Source: Lithobates sylvaticus
Taxonomy: Eukaryota; Chordata; Amphibia; Anura; Ranidae
DNA length: 64,000 bases
NCBI GenBank assembly: GCA_028564925.1
Contig: CM053029.1
Coordinates: 190,398,940 to 190,462,939 of the forward strand
Reading direction: 5' to 3'
Shown: positions 1 to 10,987 of the stretch, in pieces
How the letters are laid out: the number at the start of each line of letters is the position of its first letter
Position numbering within the stretch: position 1 is the first letter of the stretch
Translations under genes and position numbers: made by a program
The notes under the pieces: generated by a model
The model's input: only the letters and a program-made list of their open reading frames with translations
Database searches by the model: none
Told to the model about the DNA's origin: nothing

Positions 1-138
1 TCTCGTTAATCACATATTGTGGTTATAAAAGATAATGAAAGACGCTCAGGAATGGAGGAAACCAGACCACAGGTACTTTCACTGCTTAAATTTAAAAAAT
101 ACTTTAAGTAATACAGCACCTCATCCCTTGGTATTAAG
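1..138. other. left flank, unassigned
   Basis: This stretch lies outside the inverted Penelope pair. Homology between the two arms stops at about position 139 (shared end AAGGTATAAACAAAGG read on the plus strand). I see no gene or classifiable repeat in it. Confidence 0.4.
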
Positions 139-532
139 GTATAAACAAAGGGGGTAGTGGACTAGGGATTATAGCGGTGCAATAATGATGTTGGAGAGTC
201 GGGGTTAACTCACAGTTCAATGCTCAAAACACTTGTTTGTTAATACAAAATAGTTTTTATTACATATAAGTACAATCATATAAATAGTTACATATAAAAA
301 ATATAAATAAAAAAAAGAAAAAAGGGGAGAAGGAATTAATGATATACATTTAACAATGCTTCATCATGAGGGGTTATAGCAAGAGAAGATTAAATTCGTT
401 CTAAAGGATACATGGTCATTTGTGCAAAGAATAATCCAAAATTACCATTTAGTTTCAGAAATACACATAGAATTGGGAGATAATTCAAAATTACTGTAGA
501 TAAGATGACCTGAGATGAACTGGGTGCATCTT

Positions 533-589
533 AGTAGACAGTTCCGACATGTTTCGCCATATCAATGGCTTCCTCAGGGTGGGTCTACT
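533..589 (-). ncRNA. hammerhead ribozyme, type I, PLE copy A
   Basis: On the minus strand the core CTGAGGA (577-571) is followed by a GCCA/TGGC stem II, then GAAA, a loop-less ACATGT stem III and the cleavage triplet GTC. Stem I pairs CC with GG and, after an internal loop, AGTAGAC with GTCTACT. The core fits the rule CUGANGA...GAAA...NUH, with one extra A between the core and stem II. Minimal type I hammerheads with very short stem III are known in PLEs. The cut is predicted between 546 and 545. The sequence is identical to that of copy B. Confidence 0.75.
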
Positions 590-1577
590 GTACAAGATAA
601 GTGTATCTAATGGGAAAGATTATTATAATTAGTATACATTATTGATAAATGAGACCGGAAATGAACCAGTGCCCATTTGTACAGAGAAGGGGTTTATGGT
701 GGAGATAGCTAAGGAGAGAGTCCACTGGTTACGGTCCTATAGGGATGCCCCCACCCCATATCCCCTGGTGATCGAAGAACGGGGGTGTCCCCCTTAAACT
801 CAATCAAAAAACTTACCCAAATCGGTATAGATGGTAAAAAGTCAGATTCAGCTCAAGCTGTGGAGTGAGGTGGTCTTAAAGGGTGCCTACAATGCATAGC
901 AGAAGGCGAGTCAAGCCAGGTCGAAAAAGGAGGTTTTCTGGTCAAAAAAGAGGGGAATATTTGAAGAGAAATAATAGGTTTATAAGAAAGTTTAAGTAAT
1001 ATAGTGTTGTAGGTCCATGATAAATTAGTTCATGGACATAACGCCATACACTATATGAAGGACATATGTCTCAAATATTTACTTACTTCAATAATTGGTT
1101 TAAAAAAAAAAAAAAGGGGCTGGTAACGAAATTAGCAGGGCCTTATATTCTGGGAAGGAATGATTAGAGAACGGGAGGCACCTGAAAAGTAATGGGAAAA
1201 ATAAATAAAGTTCCGTAGCTTAAAGGGGAATGGGGAGGAGGGGGGGAAAAAAAAAAAAAGGAAATTTGGATATAAATACAAAAGACAAATTTGTAGTCTA
1301 GTACCTGTATAATTTTACGAATATGAGGACCACTCCTGCCCAAATGCGGGCGTATATGGGCACCTATTTAGATGGAAAGGGTGTCCAAATGGTCGAAGAT
1401 CTCTGGTGGATTAGAGGTATAAGTAGTCAAGGCGAGCCAAATTAGATAAGGCAAAAAATGCCAGTTAGAAAATCAGAGGGTAAATAGAGAATAGACTCGA
1501 ATAGCTTACTTGGTTGCAGAGGAATGTGGTGCGTCAGGTGCCTCCAAGGTCCCGTGGTGGACTGAACCCACAAGCTG

Positions 1578-1860
1578 GCTTTTATACTCGCCTTCCAGTC
1601 TGAGAGGGCGTGGGGAACGCCCACTCAGACAGCGGACATGTGAGCCTATGCGCAGGCGCATCATACGCAGCTCCGTCAGGGGCCTCAAAGGGCCATAATT
1701 CCTGGCGGTGTGCGTGTGAGCGGCGTGATGACGTAATCGCCAAGATGTGGCGATTGGCTGCAGAGGCTAGAAGTGGGCAGGCTTGGTAGCACCGCCCTCG
1801 GGTGTCCATACTAGGCAAGGAGGCACTCCCGGATAGACACATCCAACATCCAATCAGCGG
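1578..1860 (-). promoter_or_regulatory. promoter-like block in PLE copy A downstream region
   Basis: Read on the minus strand, this GC-rich block holds two CCAAT motifs (1850-1854 and, as ATTGG on the plus strand, 1753-1757), a CRE-like TGACGTAA (about 1728-1735, plus-strand reading) and a TATAAAA box (1580-1586). The same order is kept in copy B. In PLEs the pseudo-LTR can hold the promoter that drives the next tandem copy. That role here is inference. Confidence 0.5.
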
Positions 1861-2507
1861 CCGTATCATGGCAGCCGATAGATGGAAATGGTGGGATGTT
1901 TGAGAGAGAGAAGAAGGGGGAAAGAAGGACTGAGCCTGGGGGTGTTGGTGGGGCAATCTATTGGATCGCAAATTACAGAGGATATCTCGTCCAGACAAAA
2001 TCTCTGATCAGAAGAAATAGATAGCCTACAATTAAAAGTAGGCATACTCGGGTAAAGACAGTTAGAATGCCTTTAAATTAATACTGGCATTAAAGAGTTT
2101 ATTTGAACATAGACAATTTAGGCAAATCAATTCAAGTTGATATTTATCAAGTGCCTATTTTAGTTGTTAAAAGAAAATAAATAAATATAACATAGACGGA
2201 TTAGGGAGTTACATCGAGGTTAAGGAAGGAAACAAATTTGCAAATCAATTCCCATACAGTATATTTGGTAAGATTTTTAGATATTTTGAAGTATTTTCAA
2301 TGTGTATTTAAGAGGTATCATTCAGTTATTTATACATATAAGAAAATTAGAAAAGGGAGGCGGAGCGAGCTTTGGCGTATGTTGGAAGTGAGCTCAACAG
2401 GTAAGGGCCAGACGAGGGGGGCATAAAAGATTATATGAATGAAGGAAAGGGAAAAAGGGAAGGAAAGGGGATTAGAAGGGGGAAGAGGAAGGTGGTATAA
2501 AGACAAA

Positions 2508-4880
2508 TTACAAGAATGATTTAAAGCTAATATATTCATTCATGCCCGGGTGTCTGGTGGCATCCAAGGTGTATATCCACCTAGTTTCAAGTTGGAGTAG
2601 GCGGGTATCAATGTCCCCTCCACGTATATTGAGGGGTATATGTTCAAGGGCAGAAAATAAAATTGCAGTAGCATCGAAGTTATGTTTTTGGGCAACATGG
2701 CGGTTAACTGATGTTGAGATTTTCTTTTTAAGTAGGGGTTTGATATGGTCCTGTATACGAATGGAAAGTGCTCTCTTTGTTTTGCCGACATAGAAACATC
2801 CACAGCGGCAGGTGGCTAAATAAATGACTCCTATGGTGTTACAAGTGACCCGGTATTTAGGTTTATGTAAATTACCATTCGGTAATAAGGTGGTATTGGA
2901 GTTGGACAGAAATGTGCAAGAGTCACAGTGACCACAGGGAAAAGTACCTGGGTGGTCCTTTTTCCTGTCATTTGGGGCATAGAAGTGACTGGAGGTTAGT
3001 TTATCACTGAGAGATAGTGGTCGCCGGTAGGTGATTTCCGGGTATGTTTTCACATATTGTCCTACTATTGGATCAGTTGAGAGTAGTGGCCAAAATGTAT
3101 TTATGGTGTCCCTAATTTGGGTAGATTGGTTTGAGTATTGGGTAATGAGGCGTACAGGTTGCATTGATTGGAGATTTTTGTCCCTAAAGATTAATTCCTT
3201 TCGTTCCAAACTTTTAACTCTATTGAATGATTGTTTAAGTAAATTATGGCTGTAGCCTCTTAATTTTAATCTCTGATATAGTTCGTAGGAGGATTGGTAA
3301 AAATCTTTATCATTGGTACAATTTCTTCTTATGCGTAGGTATTGACTGTACGGTATACTTTTTAGGAGAGTTTTAGGGTGAGAGCTAGATGCGTGCAATA
3401 TAGTGTTGCCAGCCGAAGCTTTTCTATATAGCGAGGAATATAATTTACCATCATTGTTGGTGGTTATAGTAAGATCAAGAAAGGTGATCATTTGTTGGCT
3501 ATAGTCAAGGGAGAATTTAAAATTGTATGCATTAATGGAAATTTTTTTGAAAAAATGTTGTAAGTCCAAGTGGGTACCGGTCCAAAAAATCAAGATATCG
3601 TCAATATATCGTAGCCAAGAGAAGACGTATTGAGTGAAACATTTCATCTCGGGGTCCGAGAGGATTTCCTTTTCCCACCGCCCCAGATAGAGATTGGCGT
3701 AGGAAGGAGCACATTTGGTACCCATTGCTACGCCCTGTATCTGGAGGTAGTGGGAAGAACCAAAGGTAAAATAATTCTTGGTTAGAATAAACTTAAGTAG
3801 TGATAAGACAAAATTGTTATAGGGTTGTGCACTGGGGCCAAGGGATTCCAGTTGTTTAGCTACAACTTCCACACCTCTTTCATGAGGTATGGCGTTGTAG
3901 AGGCATTCAACGTCCAGCGCAACAAGGTATGAATCTTTGGGTAACTGTTTGTTTTCAAGAGTGCGTAGCAAGTGGATAGTATCCTTAATATGAGATGGAA
4001 GTGCAAAAACAAGGGGGGCGAGATGTTTATCTACGAGCTCACTTGCTTTTTCTGTAAGTCCCTCGCAGCCTGAGACAATAGGCCTGCCTGGGGGTGTTGT
4101 CATGGATTTGTGAAGTTTGGGAAGTGCATAAAAGGTCGGAGTTTTAGGTTGAGTTACATGTAAAAATTTCCAAGTGTTAGTATCTATAGTTCCCTTCCTT
4201 GTTGCATGAAAAATTAAATTTTGATATTCTAAAATATAAGATTTAATTTGAGTAGGACTGATAGGTCTGTACCAGTCGTGGTTGTCAAGGATGTCGTGGC
4301 ACATATTCATGTAAGCCAGGACATCCATGACAACCACGTTTCCTCCTTTATCGGAGGGTTTGATAACTATATCTTGGTTAGATTGAAGGGATTTAAGGGC
4401 TTTTTGTTGGGCCTTAGTTAGATTTGTCATACCTGATTCATCCAAATTAAGTTTTTTTAGCTCCTTTGTGGTTTGTTCCACAAATGCCCAAATGGAGGGA
4501 TTGGTGGTTAACGAGGGGAAGTTTTTGGATTTGGGCTTGAAGGGAATAGGACATGGGGGTGCTGTGGCGAGAGTGGTAGTTTCATTTTGTATATTATCCA
4601 AGAGGTCATCATCGGTAGGGTCTGCTTCATCTAGGAGGGTCATTAGGTCCTCTAGGGCTTGGATTTCTGCTAAAGTAGGAATGGTGTTGTCTGTATTAGA
4701 GATCTGGGTGGATATTGTTTTAGGGTGATAAATTGTTTTATAGAGTAATTTCCTCGCAAAGAGGTGAAGGTCTTTTACTAGTTGGAAGCAGTCAAAGTCT
4801 GTAGAGGGACAAAAGGTAAGGCCTAATTGGAGAACCTGAATTTGGGATGATGTAAGTGGGGAAGAAGAAAGATTAATCAC
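2508..4880 (-). CDS. Penelope reverse transcriptase with GIY-YIG endonuclease
   Basis: This is a long open frame of 790 codons. The first codon counted, at 4880, is GTG, and the frame stays open upstream (residues such as NTEHTGTANLD precede it), so the true start lies further 5' and is not set here. Residues 174-186 (KPSDKGGNVVVMD) and 264-271 (PGRPIVSG) are typical of the PLE N-terminal reverse-transcriptase region. Motif A is LDVECLYNAIPH (322-333), motif B GVAMGTKCAPSYANLYLG (383-400), and motif C YIDDILIFW (425-433) with the catalytic DD. FLDLTI is at 467-472. A cysteine cluster FPCGHCDSC (647-655) comes before the GIY-YIG domain, seen as GVIYLATC (684-691) and FYVGKT (696-701), with an Arg at 708 and a conserved LETRW region near 765. 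The protein would nick target DNA and copy RNA from the nick. No internal stop is seen, so this copy may encode an active enzyme if a 5' part is supplied. Confidence 0.92.
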   Translation of the reverse strand: MINLSSSPLTSSQIQVLQLGLTFCPSTDFDCFQLVKDLHLFARKLLYKTIYHPKTISTQISNTDNTIPTLAEIQALEDLMTLLDEADPTDDDLLDNIQNETTTLATAPPCPIPFKPKSKNFPSLTTNPSIWAFVEQTTKELKKLNLDESGMTNLTKAQQKALKSLQSNQDIVIKPSDKGGNVVVMDVLAYMNMCHDILDNHDWYRPISPTQIKSYILEYQNLIFHATRKGTIDTNTWKFLHVTQPKTPTFYALPKLHKSMTTPPGRPIVSGCEGLTEKASELVDKHLAPLVFALPSHIKDTIHLLRTLENKQLPKDSYLVALDVECLYNAIPHERGVEVVAKQLESLGPSAQPYNNFVLSLLKFILTKNYFTFGSSHYLQIQGVAMGTKCAPSYANLYLGRWEKEILSDPEMKCFTQYVFSWLRYIDDILIFWTGTHLDLQHFFKKISINAYNFKFSLDYSQQMITFLDLTITTNNDGKLYSSLYRKASAGNTILHASSSHPKTLLKSIPYSQYLRIRRNCTNDKDFYQSSYELYQRLKLRGYSHNLLKQSFNRVKSLERKELIFRDKNLQSMQPVRLITQYSNQSTQIRDTINTFWPLLSTDPIVGQYVKTYPEITYRRPLSLSDKLTSSHFYAPNDRKKDHPGTFPCGHCDSCTFLSNSNTTLLPNGNLHKPKYRVTCNTIGVIYLATCRCGCFYVGKTKRALSIRIQDHIKPLLKKKISTSVNRHVAQKHNFDATAILFSALEHIPLNIRGGDIDTRLLQLETRWIYTLDATRHPGMNEYISFKSFL

Positions 4881-5187
4881 ATCTAAGTTGGCTGTTCCGG
4901 TATGTTCTGTGTTGTATTGTGGGGTTAAGTGGGTGTTAATGGTAGGTCCTGATTTTGGCCTAAAAAAATGGGTGCAAGTTTCAATTCCTGAGAGGGTATA
5001 GGAAACATGGTAGATAAGGAGGGTTCACTTGCTCTTCTAATGGGGGATGAGAGTGCAGGGGTTGAGAAGTTGGAAGAATCCAACACACCCATATGGGTGG
5101 TTGAGGGGGGTATGTTTGGTAAGGATGGTTGATTCTTGGGGAAAGGGGTAGAGATGCTGGAGATTTCACTACACTGGTGCTAGAGCT

Positions 5188-6060
5188 CTCAACTGATCCA
5201 ATAGTAGGACAATATGTGAAAACATACCCGGAAATCACCTACCGGCGACCACTATCTCTCATGGTGATAAACTAACCTCCAGTCACTTCCATGCCTTCCA
5301 AATGACAGGAAAAAGGACCACCCAGGTACTTTTTCTTCCATTGATATGGGGCGGGGGCATTCCTATAGGACTGTGACTCTTGCTATCTCTACATTCCTCT
5401 GTCCAAGGGGCACCACCTTATAATTTACCGATCTTTTCTATTGGTACAATTTACATAAACCCTGAGGAAAATATGGCCGGGTCACATGTAACACCATACG
5501 AGCTATTTCTCATTTGAAATTTAGCCTCTGCACAAATGCCGTATGTAGGAATGTTTCTATGTCATAACCTCTCATGAAAACAAAGAGAGCACTTTCCCCC
5601 ATTCGTATACAGGACCATATCAAACCCTTATTTGTATTAACAAACAAAAAGAAAATCTCCAACATTATGCAGCTTAACCGTCCCATGCTCCCCCTTTGTT
5701 TTGCCCAAAAAGTGGATCCTCTCTGTCATAACTTCTGATGCAATACTTTGCAGATGATTTAACAATTCTCTGGGGATACACCCTTGAAAAATAAACATAT
5801 ACCCCTCAATATACGTGGAGGGGACATTGATACCCGCCTACTCCAACTTGAAACTAAGTAATAAAGAAAATAAATTGCTAGGATGCGGATCTTGATCGCG
5901 ACTTTATGCGACTTCAACGCCTCCTGGAAAAGGTGGATATACACCTTGGATGACCTTCTCAAGACTTCTTGGGAATTTATCTTCAAGCACCAGTGTAAAC
6001 ACCCGGGCTTGATATGAGTGGTATGAAACCATATTTCCTGTATCTCGTCGTCCCCCGCTT
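5188..6060 (+). other. interleaved mosaic at the centre of the PLE palindrome
   Basis: This segment blends two colinear parts of the element almost base by base. One source is the endonuclease-coding part (as 8430-8990). The other is the 3' end region (as 10758-11370). Examples of the second kind are GATATGGGG with GGGGGCAT and CTATAGGAC (about 5338-5371), CCCTGAGGAA with ATATGGC (about 5461-5479), GCACAAATG (about 5530) and TTTGTATTAACAAACAA (about 5630). From about 5860 the second source becomes a 5' coding-like part. The pattern looks like a consensus of two misaligned tandem copies, but a real rearrangement cannot be ruled out. Confidence 0.65.
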
Positions 6061-6639
6061 TGAATATACGGGCATTAGTAATAAAGAAAATAAATTTGCT
6101 AGAGATAAATCGGCACATCAAAATGGCTATGCCTACAAATGGGACAATCCCTTGTACTTCGACAAAACCACCCAACTTTCAACCACCTAAAAATAACTCT
6201 GACCCCAGTACGTCATAATTCTTCCTCCAGTACAACTTATCACGAACTTCACAGGATCCCATTACTAAAAAGCGAAAAAAATGATCAACCTTCTCGTCCA
6301 CAGAGCTAATAAAACGATCTGAGCACCAGTGCCCTAACTAGACCCTCAAGCACCCGTCCTAAAATCTCCCATTTCCACCCCTGTTCCCAAGAATCAACCA
6401 GCTCACATTCTCACCACCCATGGGTGTGTTGGATTCTTCCAACTTTTCAACCCCTGCACTCTCATCCCCCATCAGAAGAGCAAGTGAACCCTCTTTATCT
6501 ACTATGTTTCCCATACCCTCTCAGGAATTGAAACTTGCACCTATTTTTTTAGGCCAAAATCAGGACACAATACCCCACAATTAACACCCACTTAACCCCA
6601 CAATACAACACAGAACATACCGGAACAGCCAACTTAGAT

Positions 6640-9013
6640 GTGATTAATCTTTCCTCTTCCCCACTCACACTATCCCAAATTCAGGTTCTCCAATTAGGCC
6701 TTACCTTTTGCCCCTCCACAGACTTTGACTGCTTCCAACTAGTAAAAGACCTTCACCTCTTTGCGAGGAAATTACTCTATAAAACAATTTATCACCCTAA
6801 AACAATATCCACCCAGATTTCTAATACAGACAACACCATTCCTACCTTAGCAGAAATCCAAGCCCTAGAGGACCTAATGACCCTCCTAGACGAAGCAGAT
6901 CCTACCGATGATGACCTCTTGGATAATATACAAAATGAAACTACCACTCTCGCCACTGCACCCCCATGTCCTATTCCCTTCAAGCCCAAATCCAAAAATT
7001 TCCCCTCGTTAACCACCAATCCCTCCATTTGGGCATTTGTGGAACAAACCACAAAGGAACTAAAAAAACTTAATTTGGATGAATCAGGTATGACAAATCT
7101 AACTAAGGCCCAACAAAAAGCCCTTAAATCCCTTCAATCTAACCAAGATATAGTTATCAAACCCTCCGATAAAGGAGGAAACGTGGTTGTCATGGATGTC
7201 CTGGCTTACATGAATATGTGCCACGACATCCTTGACAACCACGACTGGTACAGACCTATCAGTCCTACTCAAATTAAATCTTATATTTTAGAATATCAAA
7301 ATTTAATTTTTCATGCAACAAGGAAGGGAACTATAGATACCAACACTTGGAAATTTCTACATGTATCTCAACCTAAAACTCCGACCTTTTATGCACTTCC
7401 CAAACTTCACAAATCCATGACAACACCCCCAGGCAGGCCTATTGTTTCAGGCTGCGAGGGACTTACAGAAAAAGCAAGTGAGCTCGTAGATAAACATCTC
7501 GCCCCCCTTGGTTTTGCACTTCCATCCCATATTAAGGATACTATCCATTTGCTACGCATTCTTGAAAACAAACAGTTACCCAAAGATTCATACCTTGTTG
7601 CGCTGGACGTTGAATGCCTCTACAACGCCATACCTCATGAAAGAGGTGTGGAAGTTGTAGCCAAACAATTGGAATCCCTTGGCCCCAATGCACAACCTTA
7701 TAACAATTTTGTCTTATCACTACTTAAGTTTATTCTAACCAAGAATTATTTTACCTTTGGATCTTCCCACTACCTCCAGATACAGGGCGTAGCAATGGGC
7801 ACTAAATGTGCCCCTTCCTACGCCAATCTGTATCTGGGGGGGTGGGAAAAGGAAATCCTCTCGGACCCCGAGATGAGATGTTTTACTCAATACGTCTTCT
7901 CCTGGCTAAGATACATTGACGATATTTTGATTTTTTGGACCGGTACCCACTTGGACTTACAACATTTTTTCAAAAAAAATTTCTATTAATGCATACAATT
8001 TAAAATTCTCCCTTGACTATAGCCAACAAATGATCACCTTTCTTGATCTTACCATAACCATCAACAATGATGGTAAATTATATTCCTCGCTATATAGAAA
8101 AGCTTCGGCTGGCAACACTATATTGCACGCATCTAGCTCTCACCCTAAAACTCTCCTAAAAAGTATACCGTACAGTCAATACCTACGCATAAGAAGAAAT
8201 TGTACCAATGATAAAGATTTTTACCAATCTTCCTACGAACTATATCAGAGATTAAAATTAAGAGGCTACAGCCATAATTTACTTAAACAATCATTCAATA
8301 GAGTTAAATGTTTGGAACGAAAGGAATTAATCTTTAGGGACAAAAATCTCCAATCAATGCAACCTGTACGCCTCATTACCCAATACTCAAACCAATCTAC
8401 CCAAATTAGGGACACCATAAATACATTTTTGCCACTACTCTCAACTGATCCAATAGTAGGACAATATGTGAAAACATACCCGGAAATCACCTACCGGCGA
8501 CCACTATCTCTTAGTGATAAACTAACCTCCAGTCACTTCTATGCCCCAAATGACAGGAAAAAGGACCACCCAGGTACTTTTCCCTGTGGTCACTGTGACT
8601 CTTGTATATTTCTGTCCAACTCCAATACCACCTTATTACCGAATGGTAATTTACATAAACCTAAATACCGGGTCACTTGTAACACCATAGGAGTCATCTA
8701 CTTAGCTACCTGCCGCTGTGGATGTTTCTATGTCGGCAAAACAAAGAGAGCACTTTCTATCCGTATACAGGACCATATCAAACCCCTACTTAAAAAGAAA
8801 ATCTCAACATCAGTTAACCGCCATGTTGCCCAAAAACATAACTTCGATGCTACTGCAATTTTATTTTCTGCCCTTGAACATATACCCCTCAATATACGTG
8901 GAGGGGACATTGATACCCGCCTACTCCAACTTGAAACTAGGTGGATATACACCTTGGATGCCACCAGACACCCGGGCATGAATGAATATATTAGCTTTAA
9001 ATCATTCTTGTAA
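6640..9013 (+). pseudogene. Penelope reverse transcriptase/GIY-YIG, copy B, frame broken once
   Basis: The product is the same as that of copy A, at about 98-99 percent amino-acid identity by eye. The first open piece (6640-7989) carries PGRPIVSG, motif A LDVECLYNAIPH, motif B GVAMGTKCAPSYANLYLG and motif C YIDDILIFW. The second (8030-9013) carries FLDLTI, LYRK, the cysteine cluster and the GIY-YIG domain with FYVGKT. The frame changes close to an A-run near 7975, so no full enzyme is expected. As in copy A, the codon at 6640 is GTG and the frame is open upstream, so this is not the real start. Confidence 0.88.
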
Positions 9014-9659
9014 TTTGTCTTTATACCACCTTCCTCTTCCCCCTTCTAATTCCCTTTCCTTCCCTTTTTCCCTTTCCTTCATTCATATAATCTTTTATGC
9101 CCCCCTCGTCTGGCCCTTACCTGTTGAGCTCACTTCCAACATGCGCCAAAGCTCGCTCCGCCTCCCTTTTCTAATTTTCTTATATGTATAAATAACTGAA
9201 TGATACCTCTTAAATACACATTGAAAATACTTCAAAATATCTAAAAATCTTACCAAATATACTGTATGGGAATTGATTTGCAAATTTGTTTCCTTCCTTA
9301 ACCTCGATGTAACTCCCTAATCCGTCTATGTTATATTTATTTATTTTCTTTTAACAACTAAAATAGGCACTTGATAAACATCAACTTGAATTGATTTGCC
9401 TAAATTGTCTATGTTCAAATAAACTCTTTAATGCCAGTATTAATTTAAAGGCATTCTAACTGTCTTTACCCGAGTATGCCTACTTTTAATTGTAGGCTAT
9501 CTATTTCTTCTGATCAGAGATTTTGTCTGGACGAGATATCCTCTGTAATTTGCGATCCAATAGATTGCCCCACCAACACCCCCAGGCTCAGTCCTTCTTT
9601 CCCCCTTCTTCTCTCTCTCAAACATCCCACCATTTCCATCTATCGGCTGCCATGATACA

Positions 9660-9945
9660 GCCGCTGATTGGATGTTGGATGTGTCTATCCGGGAGTGCCT
9701 CCTTGCCTAGTATGGACACCCGAGGGCGGTGCTACCAAGCCCGCCCACTTCTAGCCTCTGCAGCCAATCGCCACATCTTGGCGATTACGTCATCACGCCG
9801 CTCACACGCACACCGCCAGGAATTATGGCCCTTTTAGGCCCCTGACGGAGCTGCGTATGATGCGCCTGCGCATAGGCTCTCATGTCCGCTGACTGAGGGG
9901 CGTTCCCCACGCCCTCTCAGACTGGAAGGCGAGTATAAAAGCCAG
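9660..9945 (+). promoter_or_regulatory. promoter-like block in PLE copy B downstream region
   Basis: Two CCAAT motifs (ATTGG at 9667-9671; CCAAT at 9764-9768), a CRE-like TTACGTCAT (9785-9793) and a TATA box TATAAAA (9934-9940) lie in sense order inside a GC-rich island in an otherwise AT-rich element. A transcript begun near 9965 would run through the hammerhead and reach the AATAAA at 11251. Function is inferred from motif order and its conservation in both copies. Confidence 0.52.
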
Positions 9946-10930
9946 CTTGTCAGTTCAGTCCACCACGGGACCTTGGAGGCACCTGACGCACCACATTCCT
10001 CTGCAACCAAGTAAGCTATTCGAGTCTATTCTCTATTTACCCTCTGATTTTCTAACTGGCATTTTTTGCCTTATCTAATTTGGCTCGCCCTGACTATTTA
10101 TACCTCTAATCCACCAGAGATCTTTGACCATTTGGACACCCTTTCCATCTAAATAGGTGCCCATACACGCCCGCACTTGGGCAGGAGTGGTCCTCATATT
10201 CGTAAAATTATACAGGTACTAGACTACAAATTTGTCTTTTGTATTTATATCCAAATTTCCTTTTTTTTTTTTTCCCCCCCCTCCTCCCCATTCCCCTTTA
10301 AGCTACGGAACTTTATTTATTTTTCCCATTACTTTTCAGGTGCCTCCCGTTCTCTAATCATTCCTTCCCAGAATATAAGGCCCTGCTAATTTCGTTACCA
10401 GCCCCTTTTTTTTTTTTAAACCAATTATTGAAGTAAGTAAATATTTGAGACATATGTCCTTTATATAGTGTATGGCGTTATGTCCATGAACTAATTTATC
10501 ATGGACCTACAACACTATATTACTTAAACTTTCTTATAAACTTATTATTTTTTTTTCAAATATTCCCCTCTTTTTTGACCAGAAAACCTCCTTTTTTGAC
10601 CTGGCTTGACTCGCCTTCTGCTATGCATTGTAGGCACCCTTTAAGACCACCTCACTCCACAGCTTGAGCTGAATCTGACTTTTTACCATCTATACCGATT
10701 TGGGTAAGTTTTTTGATTGAGTTTAAGGGGGACACCCCCGTTCTTCGATCACCAGGGGATATGGGGTGGGGGCATCCCTATAGGACCGTAACCAGTGGAC
10801 TCTCTCCTTAGCTATCTCCACCATAAACCCCTTCTCTGTACAAATGGGCACTGGTTCATTTCCGGTCTCATTTATCAATAATGTATACTAATTATAATAA
10901 TCTTTCCCATTAGATACACTTATCTTGTAC

Positions 10931-10987
10931 AGTAGACCCACCCTGAGGAAGCCATTGATATGGCGAAACATGTCGGAACTGTCTACT
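10931..10987 (+). ncRNA. hammerhead ribozyme, type I, PLE copy B
   Basis: AGTAGAC (10931-10937) pairs with GTCTACT (10981-10987) as outer stem I, and CC (10941-10942) with GG (10975-10976) as inner stem I. The core is CTGAGGA (10943-10949). Stem II is GCCA (10951-10954) with TGGC (10961-10964). GAAA is at 10965-10968, and the short stem III plus triplet end in GTC at 10972-10974. Cleavage is predicted after 10974. One extra A (10950) sits before stem II, so activity is likely but unproven. Confidence 0.78.

Larger units (their letters stand above)
139..5187 (-). mobile_element. Penelope-like retroelement, copy A
   Basis: This is an about 5-kb Penelope-like element (PLE) read on the minus strand. 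It is an inverted copy of 6325-11374. Its order in sense direction is a 5' part of the coding region (cut at about 5187), the reverse transcriptase/GIY-YIG frame (4880-2508), a long downstream region with a promoter-like block (1860-1578), a hammerhead ribozyme fold (589-533), a polyadenylation signal (TTTATT at 256-261 on the plus strand) and the end at 139. PLEs are retroelements distinct from LINEs and LTR elements and often have tandem or inverted copies. The two copies differ at roughly a dozen residues in about 790, so they look recently made. The 5' end is truncated against the odd central segment. Confidence 0.88.

Noticed and set aside
40-70. GGAGGAAACCAG in the left flank, also at 11392-11403 in Tc1
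   Set aside because: The surrounding bases do not match Tc1, so it does not support a Tc1 target on both sides of the PLE pair.
1582-1998. A 138-codon frame downstream of the PLE enzyme, partly kept in copy B (9523-9837)
   Set aside because: It overlaps the promoter-like block, is shorter in the partner copy and has no recognisable motif. Sharing is explained by recent copying.
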